A stretch of DNA of 64,000 nucleotides, taken from the NCBI GenBank assembly GCA_030248225.1, contig JASANE010003497.1, forward strand, positions 29,562 to 93,561. The letters are read 5' to 3'. The translations under genes were made by a program, and so were the position numbers. The DNA is from Trileptium ribeirensis. Its lineage: Eukaryota > Nematoda > Enoplea > Enoplida > Thoracostomopsidae. Positions 1-12,285 of the stretch are shown in pieces; position 1 is the stretch's first letter; each line of letters begins with the position of its first letter. The notes under the pieces are model-generated. The model was given only the letters and a program-made list of their open reading frames with translations, had not been told where the DNA came from and did no database searches.

Positions 1-325
1 TACAGAACATTTAACTCGTTTTGTGGACAAAAATTTATTCCATTTCATTCGAGATGGCAATGTTCGCGAATGCTGAAAATTAAAAGCGAATCCTGAATAA
101 GTCAATATTCTAATTAGCAGTGAACCGTTTTCTACTAATAAGAAATCGCCAAAATTTTGTTCCGAGACAGTTAGTAATGTCTGGCAGTTAGATTCCACTT
201 TGTCCAATTTTTCTTAACGAAAAACCGTGCCAAATTCCCTGTTTGTTCCGTAACAATGGTTTCTATTCCACATCGGCTTCGACAAAATAGGATGGCCAAC
301 GTGGTCATCTTAAGTTTAGTCGCGC
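1..325. mobile_element. MITE right-end fragment (family shared with 13.1 and 48.0 kb)
   Basis: Positions 281-325 (acaaaataggatgg, then cttaagtttagtcgcg) are the inverted counterpart of the left end at 13,071-13,114 and match the right end at 48,461-48,503. This is therefore the right terminus of a third copy of the same non-coding, inverted-repeat element. Its left end is either before the window or decayed. There is no open reading frame in it. Confidence 0.5.
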
Positions 326-1734
326 ACAACATGAATTCCTTTACCTAAATAGATTTACCTGCAGTATTATCAAACATTAATATAGAAAGAAATTTCTTAT
401 AGTCCCTGCCCTGAAGGACAAATACGCTGTATTATAGGGTGGGCAATCATATATTTCTACTAAGAATCATTCACATAGTGTGATATAGTTGTACGCTAAA
501 CATGTTCGCAATCAGAAATTAAAATTGTGATGTTTTGATATATATTTAGCACGTGAATTTCCGTTTTGTAAACAGTGAGTTTGGGTAACCAGGTTGAAGC
601 TAGTGTATGCACTGGACCAGGAGTATTATTGAAAAACGCCATGATGCAAAATAAAGTGATCCTAGACTCGTTATTATCGATTATAACTTGGGTTTCAGTG
701 GACCAAATTGGCTCAGTGTACGGTAAGATGTTGCCTAGTTTTAAAGTATATCGGTTATGCTTCAATACTGCGCCGAAATTTTGTCCTTGAGTTTTTGTTT
801 TTGAATTTTTGTTTGTGTCTTCATACTTCTTTAATGAAAGGTCAGTTTTCACAAAATTTGGGAATATTAATTTGTGAGAACCTTTTATATAAGCTATAAT
901 AGACGACAAATTAGAGAACTGATTGAAACGCATACTTTTTTATGCTAATTTGGAAGCTTCCTTCGCATTACACATAAAATGAATATCAGGGCCACATTTT
1001 CGGTTAGTACCATTACCAGATTGTAAATCGTCAATTTTATAAGTACAGGATCGATGTTGTTTCTATTACATTTAGCTAATTATAGCACTTTAAAAAGCTC
1101 ACCTTGTATTTACATGCAAATATTTTTCTTCATGGAGCGAATATATATTTATTATATTGTTACAGTTGTGAAGCAGAGCGAGGAAAGGGAGCGGAGTTTC
1201 CTCTTTAGGCACCAAATGGAGAAATCGTGAAAATTTCTTTTTCGTAGAGTCGCTGATAACTCATCTTCGGCTGGATCGACTTCAATGAAATTGGTTGTTC
1301 GGTAACAAAGGTGACAATGAACCCTTTAGTTCAAAGAACTCTGGTGTCCATCTTCCAGGTTGAAGTGGGAAAAAACAGGTTTTTAAGGGTTCTTTTACAA
1401 AATATGGCCGTGTCAGTAGCAATATTTCGCTGCATATATCTCGCGACAAAGGATTCGCATCGAAAAACTTTAACGTCCACAGAATCAGCTGATTGAGATC
1501 TATAACTTTCCTGAAGAAAACTTTTATTTGTAGGACCACTCCCTTGGTAGCTGTTGGCCCGAATATAGTTTGTCGGTCTTTGACAGACGTACAGATTTTT
1601 CAACGTTCGGCATGTTTTGCGTATTTTACGCTACAACGTGCATCTGTTGGGTGATCACGAACGTCGGATATGGATTTGTTATACGGAGTCTTACTTCAGT
1701 ATAATATACATTTTCACGAGCGTTCTTATGGGGT
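326..1734. other. No supported gene
   Basis: AT-rich sequence with only short, unrelated open frames on both strands (the longest, 496-933 minus, has no recognisable domain or codon signal). I see no RNA gene or clear repeat here. Confidence 0.5.
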
Positions 1735-2240
1735 TTTAAGGTCAGCGAACTCGATTTTCTAAATGTATTTTTGTTTTCATTTATTTAGTTTTGCGTGCAT
1801 GGCATTAAGAATGGTCTATGTATAAGTTATTTCGGTGAGCAAAAAACGATAGTTTGTTTATATAGGGCCCAGCAAAAATATTCCATGCCTTTTCAGAGGA
1901 CTTCCTTATGTTTAGAGTCGACGAACATGATTTCCAGAATATAGTCTGTTTGCATTTGTTTAGTTATGTACTGCATCCAGGGTAGCAAGAATGATCTATA
2001 TAAAGGTACTTATGAGCGCTGAAAACGATGGTTTGGTCACCCAGAGTCCAGTAGGTATATTTCAGGCATAGATTGGGACCAATAAACCTTATCCAAAATA
2101 TAGTCCGTTTTCAGTTATTTGGTTTCATATTGCTTTCAGGCATTTAAAACGGTGTATATAGGTGTTTCGGTACTCGAAATACGATGTTATTTTCACCTAG
2201 AGTCCAATACTACTGTACGGTTACCGTATTTTTTCAGTAG
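1735..2240. repeat. Diverged tandem satellite, about three units of 150-170 bp
   Basis: Three consecutive blocks share the same order of motifs: a cgaa...gattt start, 'atatagtc.gttt', '(c)atttgtttagtt', 'gaatggtctat.tata', 'gaaa.acgat.gttt' and a closing 'cagagtcca'. They begin near 1,745, 1,920 and 2,080. Identity looks low (many substitutions and small indels), so the array is old. Confidence 0.55.
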
Positions 2241-2254
2241 AGCTAAGGTGGTTT

Positions 2255-2660
2255 AAGGCCTAACGCAATAATGTCCGCATTAATCGCGCAATGTTTCGAA
2301 AATTCATGCCGGCGCCACAGATCGATCCAGTTTTTTTCGACCGCAAGGGCCATACCCATACCATGGTGTATCTAACAGCTATTGTTCGGTTTCGTAAAAC
2401 ACACCGTAAAGCAAATGATAACAAACAGCGCACGTCCAGTCGGCTACGCAAAAAACTCTGTTAGCACAAGAAGTCGAAATACATTGGCTGGATTTGGCCG
2501 GCAGTACTAGATTAAACGATTGTCAAATTCTTTGATTATTCCTTTAATGACAGAAATAGCTTTACGCATGGTGCAGTATTTAATAAATTCACACCGGCAC
2601 CGGTTGTTCGATAACGACGGGCATATAGCACTATACCATAGTAGCTCCGTTGCTCCATAT
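2255..2660 (-). repeat. tRNA-derived SINE-like copies (two)
   Basis: Two blocks near 2,270-2,370 and 2,540-2,650 share 'aaattca..ccggc', a B-box-like 'gatcgatcc'/'gttcgataac' segment and 'gggcatac...ccata'. They match the better preserved tRNA-like blocks at 5,100-5,340. Read on the minus strand they resemble the 3' half of a tRNA with its B box. The copies are too decayed to be functional tRNA genes. Confidence 0.4.
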
Positions 2661-3100
2661 AGGGACGGGCCATTTGGCATCCAGGGAGCGTGATTTAACC
2701 GGGTGGTTTTGGAGCAAAATGTTTTTCTGAATTTCGGCGGGCGGAAATAGTTATTGGGAATGGTATTTGACCGCAAATTTCGAAAAACTTTCCAAATACC
2801 AAATATGTAAAGCAAGCGTGCAAATGCTGTACTAAGCTATCAAAATTTAAGAACCGTACTATTATAAGCTGACCGCGCATGGTAAACAACGCTTATCTAC
2901 CAGTACTTGCAGCAACTGGGAACGGGGCGAGCGCGGATAGTTTGCTCTGAGTGACCACTGCAAAGTTTCAAACTGAGCTGCTTAGCTCCATTTTAATATC
3001 TCCGAATATTTAGGAAGCTTCCCATTTCACGTGGAAATTTTTATTTATTATATGCACTATGTCTATTAAAATAGACACACACTTTCTTAAAATTCCTCGT
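2661..3100. other. No supported gene
   Basis: Short shadow frames only. The section ends in AT-rich DNA that grades into the tandem duplication that follows. Confidence 0.4.
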
Positions 3101-3114
3101 ATCCTAAAATTTCT

Positions 3115-3650
3115 CAGGAAACTTGGGAAGCTTCTCATTTCCCAAAAATTTACCGGATAATTTTGTTAATATTAGGAAAACGAAAGCGCGAAAATTTAAT
3201 AGAGATCATTGGGAAATGTCTCATTTACCACAAATTTGTCGGAAAAATTAGAAATTTTTGCGATATCGAAACCATGAGCACCCAGAAAAAATCCAAAAAC
3301 TGAAAAAGCTTGATTTCACGTTTTCCGAAGTTCCGCTACGAGTCCTGGTTTTTCAGTTTCCCAAAATTTATAAGTTTAACATATTTTCCAGAATTTCCTT
3401 GAGAAAAGGGAAGACTGAAAAATTTACCTGAGATTATTGTGAAATGTCTCGGTTACCACAAATTTGCCAGAAAATTTGAAAAGTTTTGTGAAATAGGAAA
3501 CCATGGGCACCCAGAAAAAATATAAAAAAAACTAAAAAAGCTTGATTTCACGTTTTCTGAAGTTTCGCTACGGATCCTGGTTTTCCGTTTCCCAAAAGTT
3601 ATAGGTTTGACGTATTTTCGAAAAGTTCCTAACGATAATCTCTCAACTGT
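3115..3650. repeat. Tandem duplication, unit about 230 bp
   Basis: The block from about 3,190 to 3,410 is repeated at about 3,420-3,640. Shared landmarks are 'gaaatgtctc.tttaccacaaatttg', 'accatg.gcacccagaaaaa', 'aaaagcttgatttcacgtttt' and 'cctggttttt/ccgtttcccaaa'. Many substitutions separate the two, so the duplication is old. A third, more diverged copy lies near 4,680-4,790. Confidence 0.75.
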
Positions 3651-4640
3651 CCCATTTTCCAATATTTTCATATAAACAGCCACTGAAATAAACAAAAACT
3701 GCTCCTGTGTCTATTTTAAATGGAAACATATTTGTAAAATAGAATATTGCCATTTGAAATGGGAAGCCCCTGCAATAGACATGATCCCAGCACAGTAGAC
3801 ATATTTTCTGTTGCTGTGGCCCCTTACACACGGTAAATGGTGAGCTCGTTTTTAATCCCTATAGGATTCAAATGGCATGCTCACAATGATGATATTATTC
3901 CAAAATACCATCGCCAATGATGATGACAAAAGTAAGGCTTTCGACAAAAGGTGAGGTTTTATTGGCCCATATCAAGTATGGCTTTTGAATGCTTTAGCTC
4001 ACTTGGCTGAAGTTTTAATGACACATGTGTCCGTCATAACCGTAACATGATAGCGAACAGGTTAATTAGGCTCAGAATTGTAGGGTGTACGATACGAGAC
4101 TATGCGGTGTACCTGTCAAACTGTTATTTAAATATTTTTGGCAATGGAGTAACAGGATCAATTTCCTTTATTTTGGTCAAAATAAAATTCAAGAGATTAA
4201 GTTTTTACCATCTGTAGCTTTGGAAATATTTGACTAAAGTCATCGCAATGCTAGCAGCTTTACGAAGCGTATGCATGGTACAATTGGTACCACACAACTT
4301 AGCTTTTTACAAGTTAATAGAAGGATGGGCCGAAAATAAATTTGGCACCACTATCATAGAATTTTTGTCATTTATTTTATATAGACCATTGGTTTGCGTT
4401 TGCAACAGTGCAATAGAATTAGATTGCTGGCGCCAGCCTTCGGTCGTAAAACGTTGCGCGATATGCAAATTACTTCAGGGTATATGAGGCACCTTGAATT
4501 TAGCTATAGTGTATAATTCTACCATAATACTTGATCTATAAAACATTCGGAGGTCTGTAATTTTCAGAAGCCTCTCTAATGGAATAGATACATACTTCTT
4601 TCAGATTTATCATATCTTAAAATTTCCCGCGAATCCGCGA
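3651..4640. other. No supported gene
   Basis: An 85-codon frame at 4,230-4,487 (+) has no domain I recognise and no supporting context. The rest is AT-rich and unremarkable. Confidence 0.4.
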
Positions 4641-4649
4641 AACTTATCC

Positions 4650-4800
4650 ATTCCCAAAATGTTACGGAAAATTTCGTTAATGCTGCGAAAAAAATTTGGG
4701 AAGTTTCTCGTTTACCACAAATTTACTGAAAAATTTTGGGGAAACAGAAATTATGATAACTCAGAGAAGGTTTAAAAACTAAAAGCCCTGAGCCTGCTAA
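4650..4800. repeat. Third diverged copy of the 3.2/3.4-kb repeat
   Basis: The segment with 'gggaagtttctcgtttaccacaaattt' followed by 'gaaaaattttggggaaacagaaa' and 'ctcagagaag.tttaaaaact' lines up with the two units at 3,190-3,640. Confidence 0.5.
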
Positions 4801-5099
4801 TTCTGTGATATGGTTGACCTGAAAGTGAATAAATAAAACTGTGCTGGTGTGGCAATTTTTTAATCGCTTAGATAGCTTTCAACCGACATATTTTAAACAC
4901 GGATCGGATTGTGCAGTTCTTCATCTGTACCGCTCCTGGAATATATATGCATATAATATAATTGCGTGGATAGATGAATTTTTCGATATATAATCGCCTG
5001 ACAACCCATTAAAGATACCTAAAAGACACTATTCCAAAACAGATGGCCATTTTCAGCATGTGTCAATCTATGGAATCCTTTATCTTTCCTTCAGTGAGC

Positions 5100-5345
5100 A
5101 AATAGATGGAAACATATGAAATTTAGAAATTACAAAAAATTTTCGGCATCGTCATGGATCGAACCTGGTTTATTTGATTGCAGAGGCGGGCGGACACAAC
5201 TGAGCTATCTTGGAGCTGTTGGTTGAGAAATTTTTGATTAATCTTTTAATGTCAAAGTTACTTGGTGCAGCGAGCTATGTTTAAAAAATTCACTGGATCA
5301 AATCTGGTTTGTTCGATGCACCAAGGCGGTCTTTCTAAAGATTTT
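5100..5345 (-). repeat. tRNA-derived SINE-like pair with internal Pol III boxes
   Basis: On the minus strand, 5,215 down to 5,140 reads as the head of a tRNA: an A-box-like TAGCTCAGTTG and, about 31 nt further, the B-box GGTTCGATCC (complement of 5,156-5,165). The acceptor halves do not pair, so it is a tRNA-derived repeat rather than a gene. A second, more diverged block ('ggatcaaatctggtttgttcgatgcacc.aggcggtc') follows about 125 bp downstream, and similar blocks occur at 2.3 and 2.6 kb. Such box pairs typify SINEs transcribed by RNA polymerase III. Confidence 0.6.
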
Positions 5346-7830
5346 TCTGAACGTTGAATACGGTGGTTGTTAGTTATCTAGACTTCCATACGTATGTTTC
5401 ACGCTTTTCCAGTAGTATAGAAAAATTTTGCGGAACGTGTCGACAAATTTGGCAAATATAATGATACGCTGTTGTTTGGATCGCGCCGATCATAGATTTT
5501 GTTGTCGAAATTCAACCAAGATAGCTGAACCATGTGGACACAACAATTTACAATTATGCTATAATTTTTACTGAAACGAATAAACAAGTTAATACTAACA
5601 AAATAAACTACATCGGCTCAGCAAAGTAATTTTATCCATATAAAAGTTATATTCAAACTTAGTACGACCACATTACTTACTTACCAATTTAGTATAGCAC
5701 ATATTTAATCAATAATCGGTATGCCGCATGTTTAACCCCTTAACTACAATGGTTGTTCGCTCTTCGCGTTTCAAAGCATTGTATATAATACTAAATTTGC
5801 CGTTTATTGTACGATGGCAGTCGTGTGGTTGCTCGCTAACTGTGCGGAGACCGTACTTTGCAGATTGCAATCGGTACATGCTTGCGGGTGAGGTGATTCT
5901 TCTTGATACTGATTTTAAACAAGGAACATTCCGCGAAAAATCCACTGATAATGTTTGTTTAGGATATTATATACGGACATTTAGTTAAACTGAATTTTGG
6001 GGTTTATGATTGCGTTATGTAACGAAACGTGTTTAATGAATAAACAAGCTGAAAGTACCAATGAACAAACCAGAAAATTAGCTTCTGCATGAAATATAAA
6101 CAGATGTATTTTGAAGCGCAATAAAGGATAGACCGAAATGAGCTACGAGGCAATCATGCGTCAACTACTGTTCTTACGAGAGTCGGTCATAGTGTACCAA
6201 TACAGGTTGCTTAAAAGCAGTATCGATAAGAATGACGTGCTAACTTTTATCAACTGCGGTTTGTGATACTTTGCAATAAATTTATAAGGCTAATATTTAA
6301 TTTGTAACGATAAACGACGTTCTATGGAATTCTGATACTTTTTACGTTTTGAATTATTGTGATTTATTTGTAGGCTTAATGTTAGCAGTAATTGACTAGG
6401 TATATATAACTATATTCCAATTTCTCCAAATGTCAAACAAGCTCGCTTATTCACGATAACCAGAACATGACGGTATACCATATTAATATTTCGTGAGTTA
6501 ATAAGTATGTTTTACAAGGAAAAATTATCATGAACCTACCAGATACGATAGTCTAGATGTCTATTAATACCCAGGCAAGACACAGTTTAGACAAGACAAT
6601 TATTGATTCAGCGAAAGAGACCATCGAAATCTAATTTTCATCTATGAGCTTTCCAAGCCGAGCCAAGTCGAGGCCAACTGGTAACGCTCCGAGCTGAAAT
6701 TTGGAATTTTGAGCCGACCAACAAATAAATCGAATCGACCCCAGCCGGATTAAATTTGAGTCGAGCCTAGCCTGAAAAATTTGGCTCGTTGTCACCTCTA
6801 CCATATACATGTGTTATACGGTGGCATAAGTATGTTTATGATTTTGCAATTGTTTGTCATTTTTTGCATATTGCATCACTGATTGTTCTGACTTCACCTT
6901 AAAATTGATGAGTATCAGACACATATAGAAGTTATGTGAAGCTGATAAGCCACCTGTCTTAGTACAGCATCTCGCAAATTTCTGAGCGTGATTGATTGTC
7001 AAAACATGTTAATAGTTTCTTGGCTGGTGGGCCGGGTCGTGTACAACAGTACTGCGGTCCTCTCCAAAATTAATTTTGCCAATTTTTTTGTGATACTTTC
7101 TGATGTATCTAATTGTGATATTTGCTACATGTAAACCTGCAATACTCTTTAGGCTGTAATTTATATTACAGTTTAGCAAATACTAAGTACCTGATCTGCG
7201 CCAACCAGCCGCCAAATATGGCCCACATTTTAGAGACCGCAGTTATCTGGTAAAAAAGCGACCGCCCTGGAAGCTCGGCTATCCCAGCCTGTCCGGCCGG
7301 TCTGAACACCGGACATCCTGGCCCCCGGAATACCGGTCTACCCGGCAGGCCGGCTCTTCCAGAATTTGTGTTTTGGCTTAATTACTGTCTTTAGAACCCA
7401 CTTCCCAATCTGCACAAATACCACATTTACAAGTCCCTGATTGTACATGTTGCCATTTTCACGAATTCATACATTTTTTCAGTTTACTCAAATCCCATAA
7501 ATTTCGGGTCACTATTTCCAGGTTTCAAGTTCTACAATTCCAGGTTCAATAATTTCGCTTGCACCCAAATTGTCATGTTTCAAAATGCCAATATTCCAGA
7601 TTCTATAAATTTCGACATTTTCAAAATGATAATGAGTCGTTTACGATAAGTTGAGTGCAGCCAGAGTTAGTCTTATCCGACTACCAAAGTAGATTCAATG
7701 GACATTGCTATAGCACCAGTAAGCTATACGTGTTTGCCTTGCAGTCGTACGTAGCTGTCTGGATAATCTGTCTAGTCTAGGCTGAAGATATGCAGTTTTC
7801 ACAGAAAAATGCGTGCACAAACCGGGCAGT
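5346..7830. other. No supported gene; two unusual non-coding patches
   Basis: No convincing coding region on either strand. Around 6,650-6,780 there are repeated 'gagc(c)gag/gagcc' motifs of the kind left by old DNA transposons. At 7,265-7,360 a GC-rich island with several CCGG and GGCCGG motifs interrupts AT-rich DNA. Around 7,430-7,620 short 'attccaggttc' motifs recur, resembling the patch at 46.8-47.2 kb. Confidence 0.4.
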
Positions 7831-8290
7831 TTTGTCTCTTACGGCCGTCCGTAAGAGACAAAAATCTCATAAGGCTGGCTGTATAATATTTTAGTTTCAT
7901 ATAGATTCATATATATTCATAAGGCACTTTTGTCTTTTATAGTCAATTGTAAGATATTTTAATCTCTTACAGACAACTGTAAGATATTTTAGTCTCTTAA
8001 AGTTGTCTGTAAGAGATTATTGTCTTTTAGAACTGGCCAGAAGAGATAAAACTTTTTAAAGACTGTCCATACGAGATAAAAATATCTTAAGGACAGCTAC
8101 AACAGATTTTAGTTTATAATACATTGCAGGTAAAGACAAAAATCTCTTAAAACCAACCGTAACAGACTTCAAAACCTTACGGATAGCTGTAAGAGACACT
8201 TGTCTCTTACAGCTCGTTATAAAAGACAATAGTTTCTTGCAGCTAGCCGAAACAGACACAAATTTGTTACGGCTAAGTGAAAGAGATTTA
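7831..8290. repeat. Array of palindromic (foldback) units
   Basis: About ten degenerate units alternate 'tctcttac' and 'gtaagaga' around short loops. The first unit is a perfect hairpin: 7,831-7,844 pairs with 7,849-7,862 (14 bp) around the loop CCGT. Later units keep the design with mismatches. No open frame spans the array. Confidence 0.75.
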
Positions 8291-8483
8291 AGTCAGAATT
8301 TAAGATTTAAGGAGCATGGGGGTCGGAGCCTAAAGGGAGCGGCAATCCCCCACCTCATATGAGCTCGTATGGTTCCGACTTCGTCAATAGTAAGTTTGGC
8401 TTCACCTATATTAGCATTTCTCTCCTCAATAAATTTTTGGCACGTTGTCAAGAAGTGCATAGCTGTTTAATTTTCGTTACAAA

Positions 8484-8745
8484 GTGGGGGCACTAATATC
8501 AAACTGGAGGGGAACCAATATCAAACTGAAGAGGACACCAATATCAAACTGGAGGGGGCACCAATATGAAACTGGGGCACCAATATCAAACTGGAGGGGC
8601 ATCAATATCAAACTGGAGGTTGCATCAATGTCAAACTGGAGGAAGAACCAATATCAAACTGGAGGGCTACACCAATATCAAACTGGAGGGGCCACTAATA
8701 TGAAATTGTAGGGAACACCAATATCAAACTGGTGGGTGTCACTAG
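8484..8745 (+). repeat. Minisatellite, about 25-bp unit, about ten copies
   Basis: Head-to-tail repeats of a unit close to 'ggggcaccaatatcaaactgga', with unit length varying between about 17 and 28 bp. An open frame through it (75 codons) is simply the repeat read in one frame. Single or few-copy relics of the same motif occur near 10,250-10,390 and at 46,368-46,410. Confidence 0.85.
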
Positions 8746-9009
8746 AAAGTTAGACATAATTTAGCATTTGTGCTTTATGGCGCACCACTGCAATTTTCTC
8801 GTACTCCCGTAGCCCACTACGTCTGCAAATCTAGTGATTTAATCGGCGTAACAATGAAGTTCTAGCATTACAAGAAACTGAAACTCCAACAAAAGTACCA
8901 TGATTATGAATTCAGAATTATCAGTGAAAAGTTACAAAACTGAATTTTTAGATTAGAACATTACTATACTTTTAAAATGTTGCAAATGATGTTGCTTTTA
9001 TGTCATCAA

Positions 9010-9290
9010 GACCCGACGCACAGACGTACACCTCAACCAGATCCGATAAGAATTCCGCGGACCGACTATCATTGTTTATTTTACATTACAATTCGACGAC
9101 CACACGGCGTAGTGCGTTTGTTTACGATAAATTCAGACTGATGACTGCAATTAAAATGTGGATAATTCGTATAATGAAGGCTGAACAAAATATACAAAGT
9201 CCGCGTTGATGTATTGTATTAAAAGCAGCGACATTATATCATAGATGTCTACAAGGTGTTACATCTATTGGTCGGGGCCACCTAAGGCAT
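9010..9290 (+). repeat. Dispersed non-coding repeat, copy 1 (inverted copy at 45.0 kb)
   Basis: The block containing 'tgtttattttacattacaattcga', 'aatgtggataattcg', 'aaggctgaacaaaatatacaaa' and 'tatatcatagatg.cta...ggtgttacat' is matched along its length by the reverse complement of about 45,000-45,235. The 69-codon frame at 9,000-9,209 lies inside the repeat and is not conserved in the other copy. Confidence 0.8.
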
Positions 9291-12040
9291 AGCTGTCGAT
9301 AAAATAAGGGGTTACTTTCCTAAGGTTCGGACTCTCCCAAATCATATTTATTCCCCAGAAGCCTCCGTACACTAGCGCCAGCACACTCCTTAAACCGCGA
9401 ACGATTTTACCAGAAATTGGTAACAATTATAGTAAAATTGGCAAAGTTATAGGGGAGGTCTTCCCAGTAGACCCCAACGACTCACACCGCCGACCATCTA
9501 CCGTTCTTAAGCCGAGGGATCTTCAAAGCATATGACATAAGCCATATTTACCCTTATAGCGCCGCAACATTACCCATGGGCACCGAATTCTTTCTGAGAA
9601 TTTTAAGCGATTACTGTGTGATTTACAAAAATTAAGGTAACATTGCGAAAAGTTAACAATTTTGGAAAAATTGTAGCATCTCCCTGAAATACCCGCACTG
9701 CACTTTCCGCACTGCACCATCTACTATACAACCCTAAGCCATGGACATTTTTCCATAATTTTGATAATATGGGAATGAATATTGTTTGGTCTTGCTTCAA
9801 TCATTTTCGGTTTCCGTAATGATGAACTAAATATACGCGTTGTTTCGATTGCTAGCAGTGTTTATGTTAACATATGTATTTATTAATATCGATCAATTAT
9901 ATATTGTCAAAAATTAAGTTAAACGGATGTAACTGTCGCCAAGGGGGCATTTGGGGACGTATCTCACACCAGCTTCGCTTGGTGTCCCAGTTTGCAACTT
10001 CATAAACAATATTTGCAACTTGCAATTGTCAGAGTGATATATTCAGTCGACCCCTACTGCGCGCGCGCCTTTCTACCAAAATTTGCAGATAACGCCCTGC
10101 TTTTAAAGATAGTGACGATCCGACAGCCAACGGCCGACTGACGGGTAACTGTCAAGATGATTTTCTTACAACGATACCCACGTAATATCTGCTAGAAATT
10201 ACTTCAGTATTTATTAGTAAATTAGTCTCAATTGTAAAGGGCTCAGGGGCGTAGCCAGAAAATCCGAACTGGGGGGCACCAAGCCTCTCCGGAGGGGCAA
10301 AAATATCTGAACTGGGGTACCAAAGCTTTTTGGAGAGGCGCAAATCAGCTGCAAATTCGAACTGGGGGGGGGCACCGAGCCAAACTGAGTGGCGACGCCT
10401 CTGAAAGCGCTTTTCAAACTGTCCAACGCACTGCGAGGCGTACAAAGTAACGAATATTACACTTAAGCAGACGTACAATAACTAAGCCGTATTTGTGTAG
10501 TGTTAAACAACGGCCGGGTTTACAGTATATCACTGAAGGTTATTGACACCTGTAGTTAAATAAACTTATTATATAAAGAAATATGTATATGGTGCGTAAT
10601 ATGAATAGTAATAACCACACAGGAAATTTATGCTCTCGCTGCGGGCGCGATAAAATAAACTGCGTACAGCAATAAAAATGTAGACATCCCCAGCGAGATT
10701 GCCAATCTACTGCATTTTGCTTGACCTTTTGAACTAAGAATTACATATGGAAAATGTGATCACTTCCACTTCCTGTTCTGAGGTGCTTTATAGCTTCGAG
10801 AGAAATGAACGTATTGTAACAGAAAGAATTAGACATTGTACAACAGTTGTACAAGTTCAGAACGAAATTTATTTTCGATATTGTAAAACATGTTTTCGGT
10901 CAAATTAAAGCAACTATGAATAATGCCCAACTACAACAGTGACAAACACAACTATGCAATTAACACACAGTTCAAAGCCAAATCGTCGTCGCCCCAGAAT
11001 TCCTTAGTCACGATTTCAATATCTCGAAGAAAAATTCAAACATTAGATGCGAAATGTAACCTATAATTCACTAAAGCTACACTCATTCGGCGCATTGTAC
11101 ACGCTTACATACACTTCAGGGTTTGGGGCAGGGAGTCCGGGCTCCCAGCATTTTCACAAAAAATTCACATTTATTCTGCTTGCGTATCAAGATAGCTATC
11201 GGGCCTTCAGAAAATCGTATTGTACCCTAGTTGTAAGGATGGATTCGCGCCTGTGGTTACACGTTGTATTGCCCTCTTACTCTGCTTTCATATTGCCGTT
11301 TTCGTGTATTTTAGTTCCCATGGGCTCAATTAACAATCTCGATTGATCTAAGTCATCAGAAAATGAATCAAAAATATTATAGACGGTATTGTAGAGCTTG
11401 GCTTTCTCTACAAAAGTAGCCCAACTTGGTTCGGAATATTCGTCGAGATATAGTAAAAAGCGAAATTTTTCTTACGCCTTCGTGGCCAGGCCTGAGCATC
11501 TTCGGCCCATTTTTTGATGAGGATCTGCAAGAATTGTGCATTGCACCCAACAAAAGAGCACAAATAGTGATTTCAAGCTTCAAATGAGCTATCGAGACAA
11601 TCCGTGCAGCCTAAGTTGTATGTGTTATGCGTGTCATATTTCAGCTTCTCCATTTTCAGATGCAAAATAGAAATTGTAATAAAGTAACCGTAACAGCCAT
11701 CGCGTCATACTGAGGAATTTAGCCATTGCGTTTCAGTAAAGATAAAACTGTCTGCCTCAACAGAAAATAGTGTCGAAATATCCTTATTTTTAATGTGGGC
11801 TTGAAATAATATGCACGAAATGTGCAGCCTGTCTGGTATTACACACCTAAATATATACAGGGCCTTTGGCTGACACCTCAAACCAGGCCTTTGACATGAT
11901 TCACGGCTCGACGAGGATAGTAAATTCAATAATCGATAGATAATCGTTGTACTAATGCTAAGGTTAGATAAAAATGACTTTTAATTATTTTAAATTATTC
12001 CTTGACTTAGTTTAATGCTTAATGTTGACCTTAACCACAC
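9291..12040. other. No supported gene
   Basis: Only short frames without recognisable domains. A small hairpin (ACACCAGC-TTC-GCTTGGTGT) lies near 9,965-9,985. The patch 10,250-10,390 carries four 'aactgggg..gcacc' motifs related to the 8.5-kb minisatellite. Confidence 0.4.
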
Positions 12041-12049
12041 AGCTGCAAT

Positions 12050-12285
12050 GTACATTGTGAAACAGTACTTGAATTTTGCGTGTGCCGTACTGAAAATTCT
12101 TGTAAGCTCATTCTTATTGGTTGCTTTTCGAGGTTTCTTAATGTACCGAATAGCAGCTCCTAGATAAGATTGTTCTGCGGTACGTATCCATAACATGCAA
12201 TCTGCTGCGTTGACTCTATTCAGGGCGCCGCCTTAACATTGTCAAACATTGCGCGACATGTGAATTAGTTACGGAATGAATGGGT
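12050..12285 (+). repeat. SINE-like repeat, copy A
   Basis: Aligns with 12,770-13,010: 'ttcg.ggtttc.taa.gtaac/accgaa', 'gcgtacgcaa/gcggtacgta', 'catgc', 'ggcgccg.ctt', 'cgtcaaac.ttg/gctg' and 'acgtaaatta/atgtgaatta' occur in the same order. This copy has lost the clear B box. Confidence 0.5.

Noticed and set aside
8484..8745. Possible CRISPR array
   Set aside because: Units are contiguous and variable in length without unique spacers, and the genome is eukaryotic; it is a minisatellite.
9000..9209. 69-codon open frame
   Set aside because: Lies within the dispersed repeat, and the frame is not kept in the inverted copy at 45 kb.
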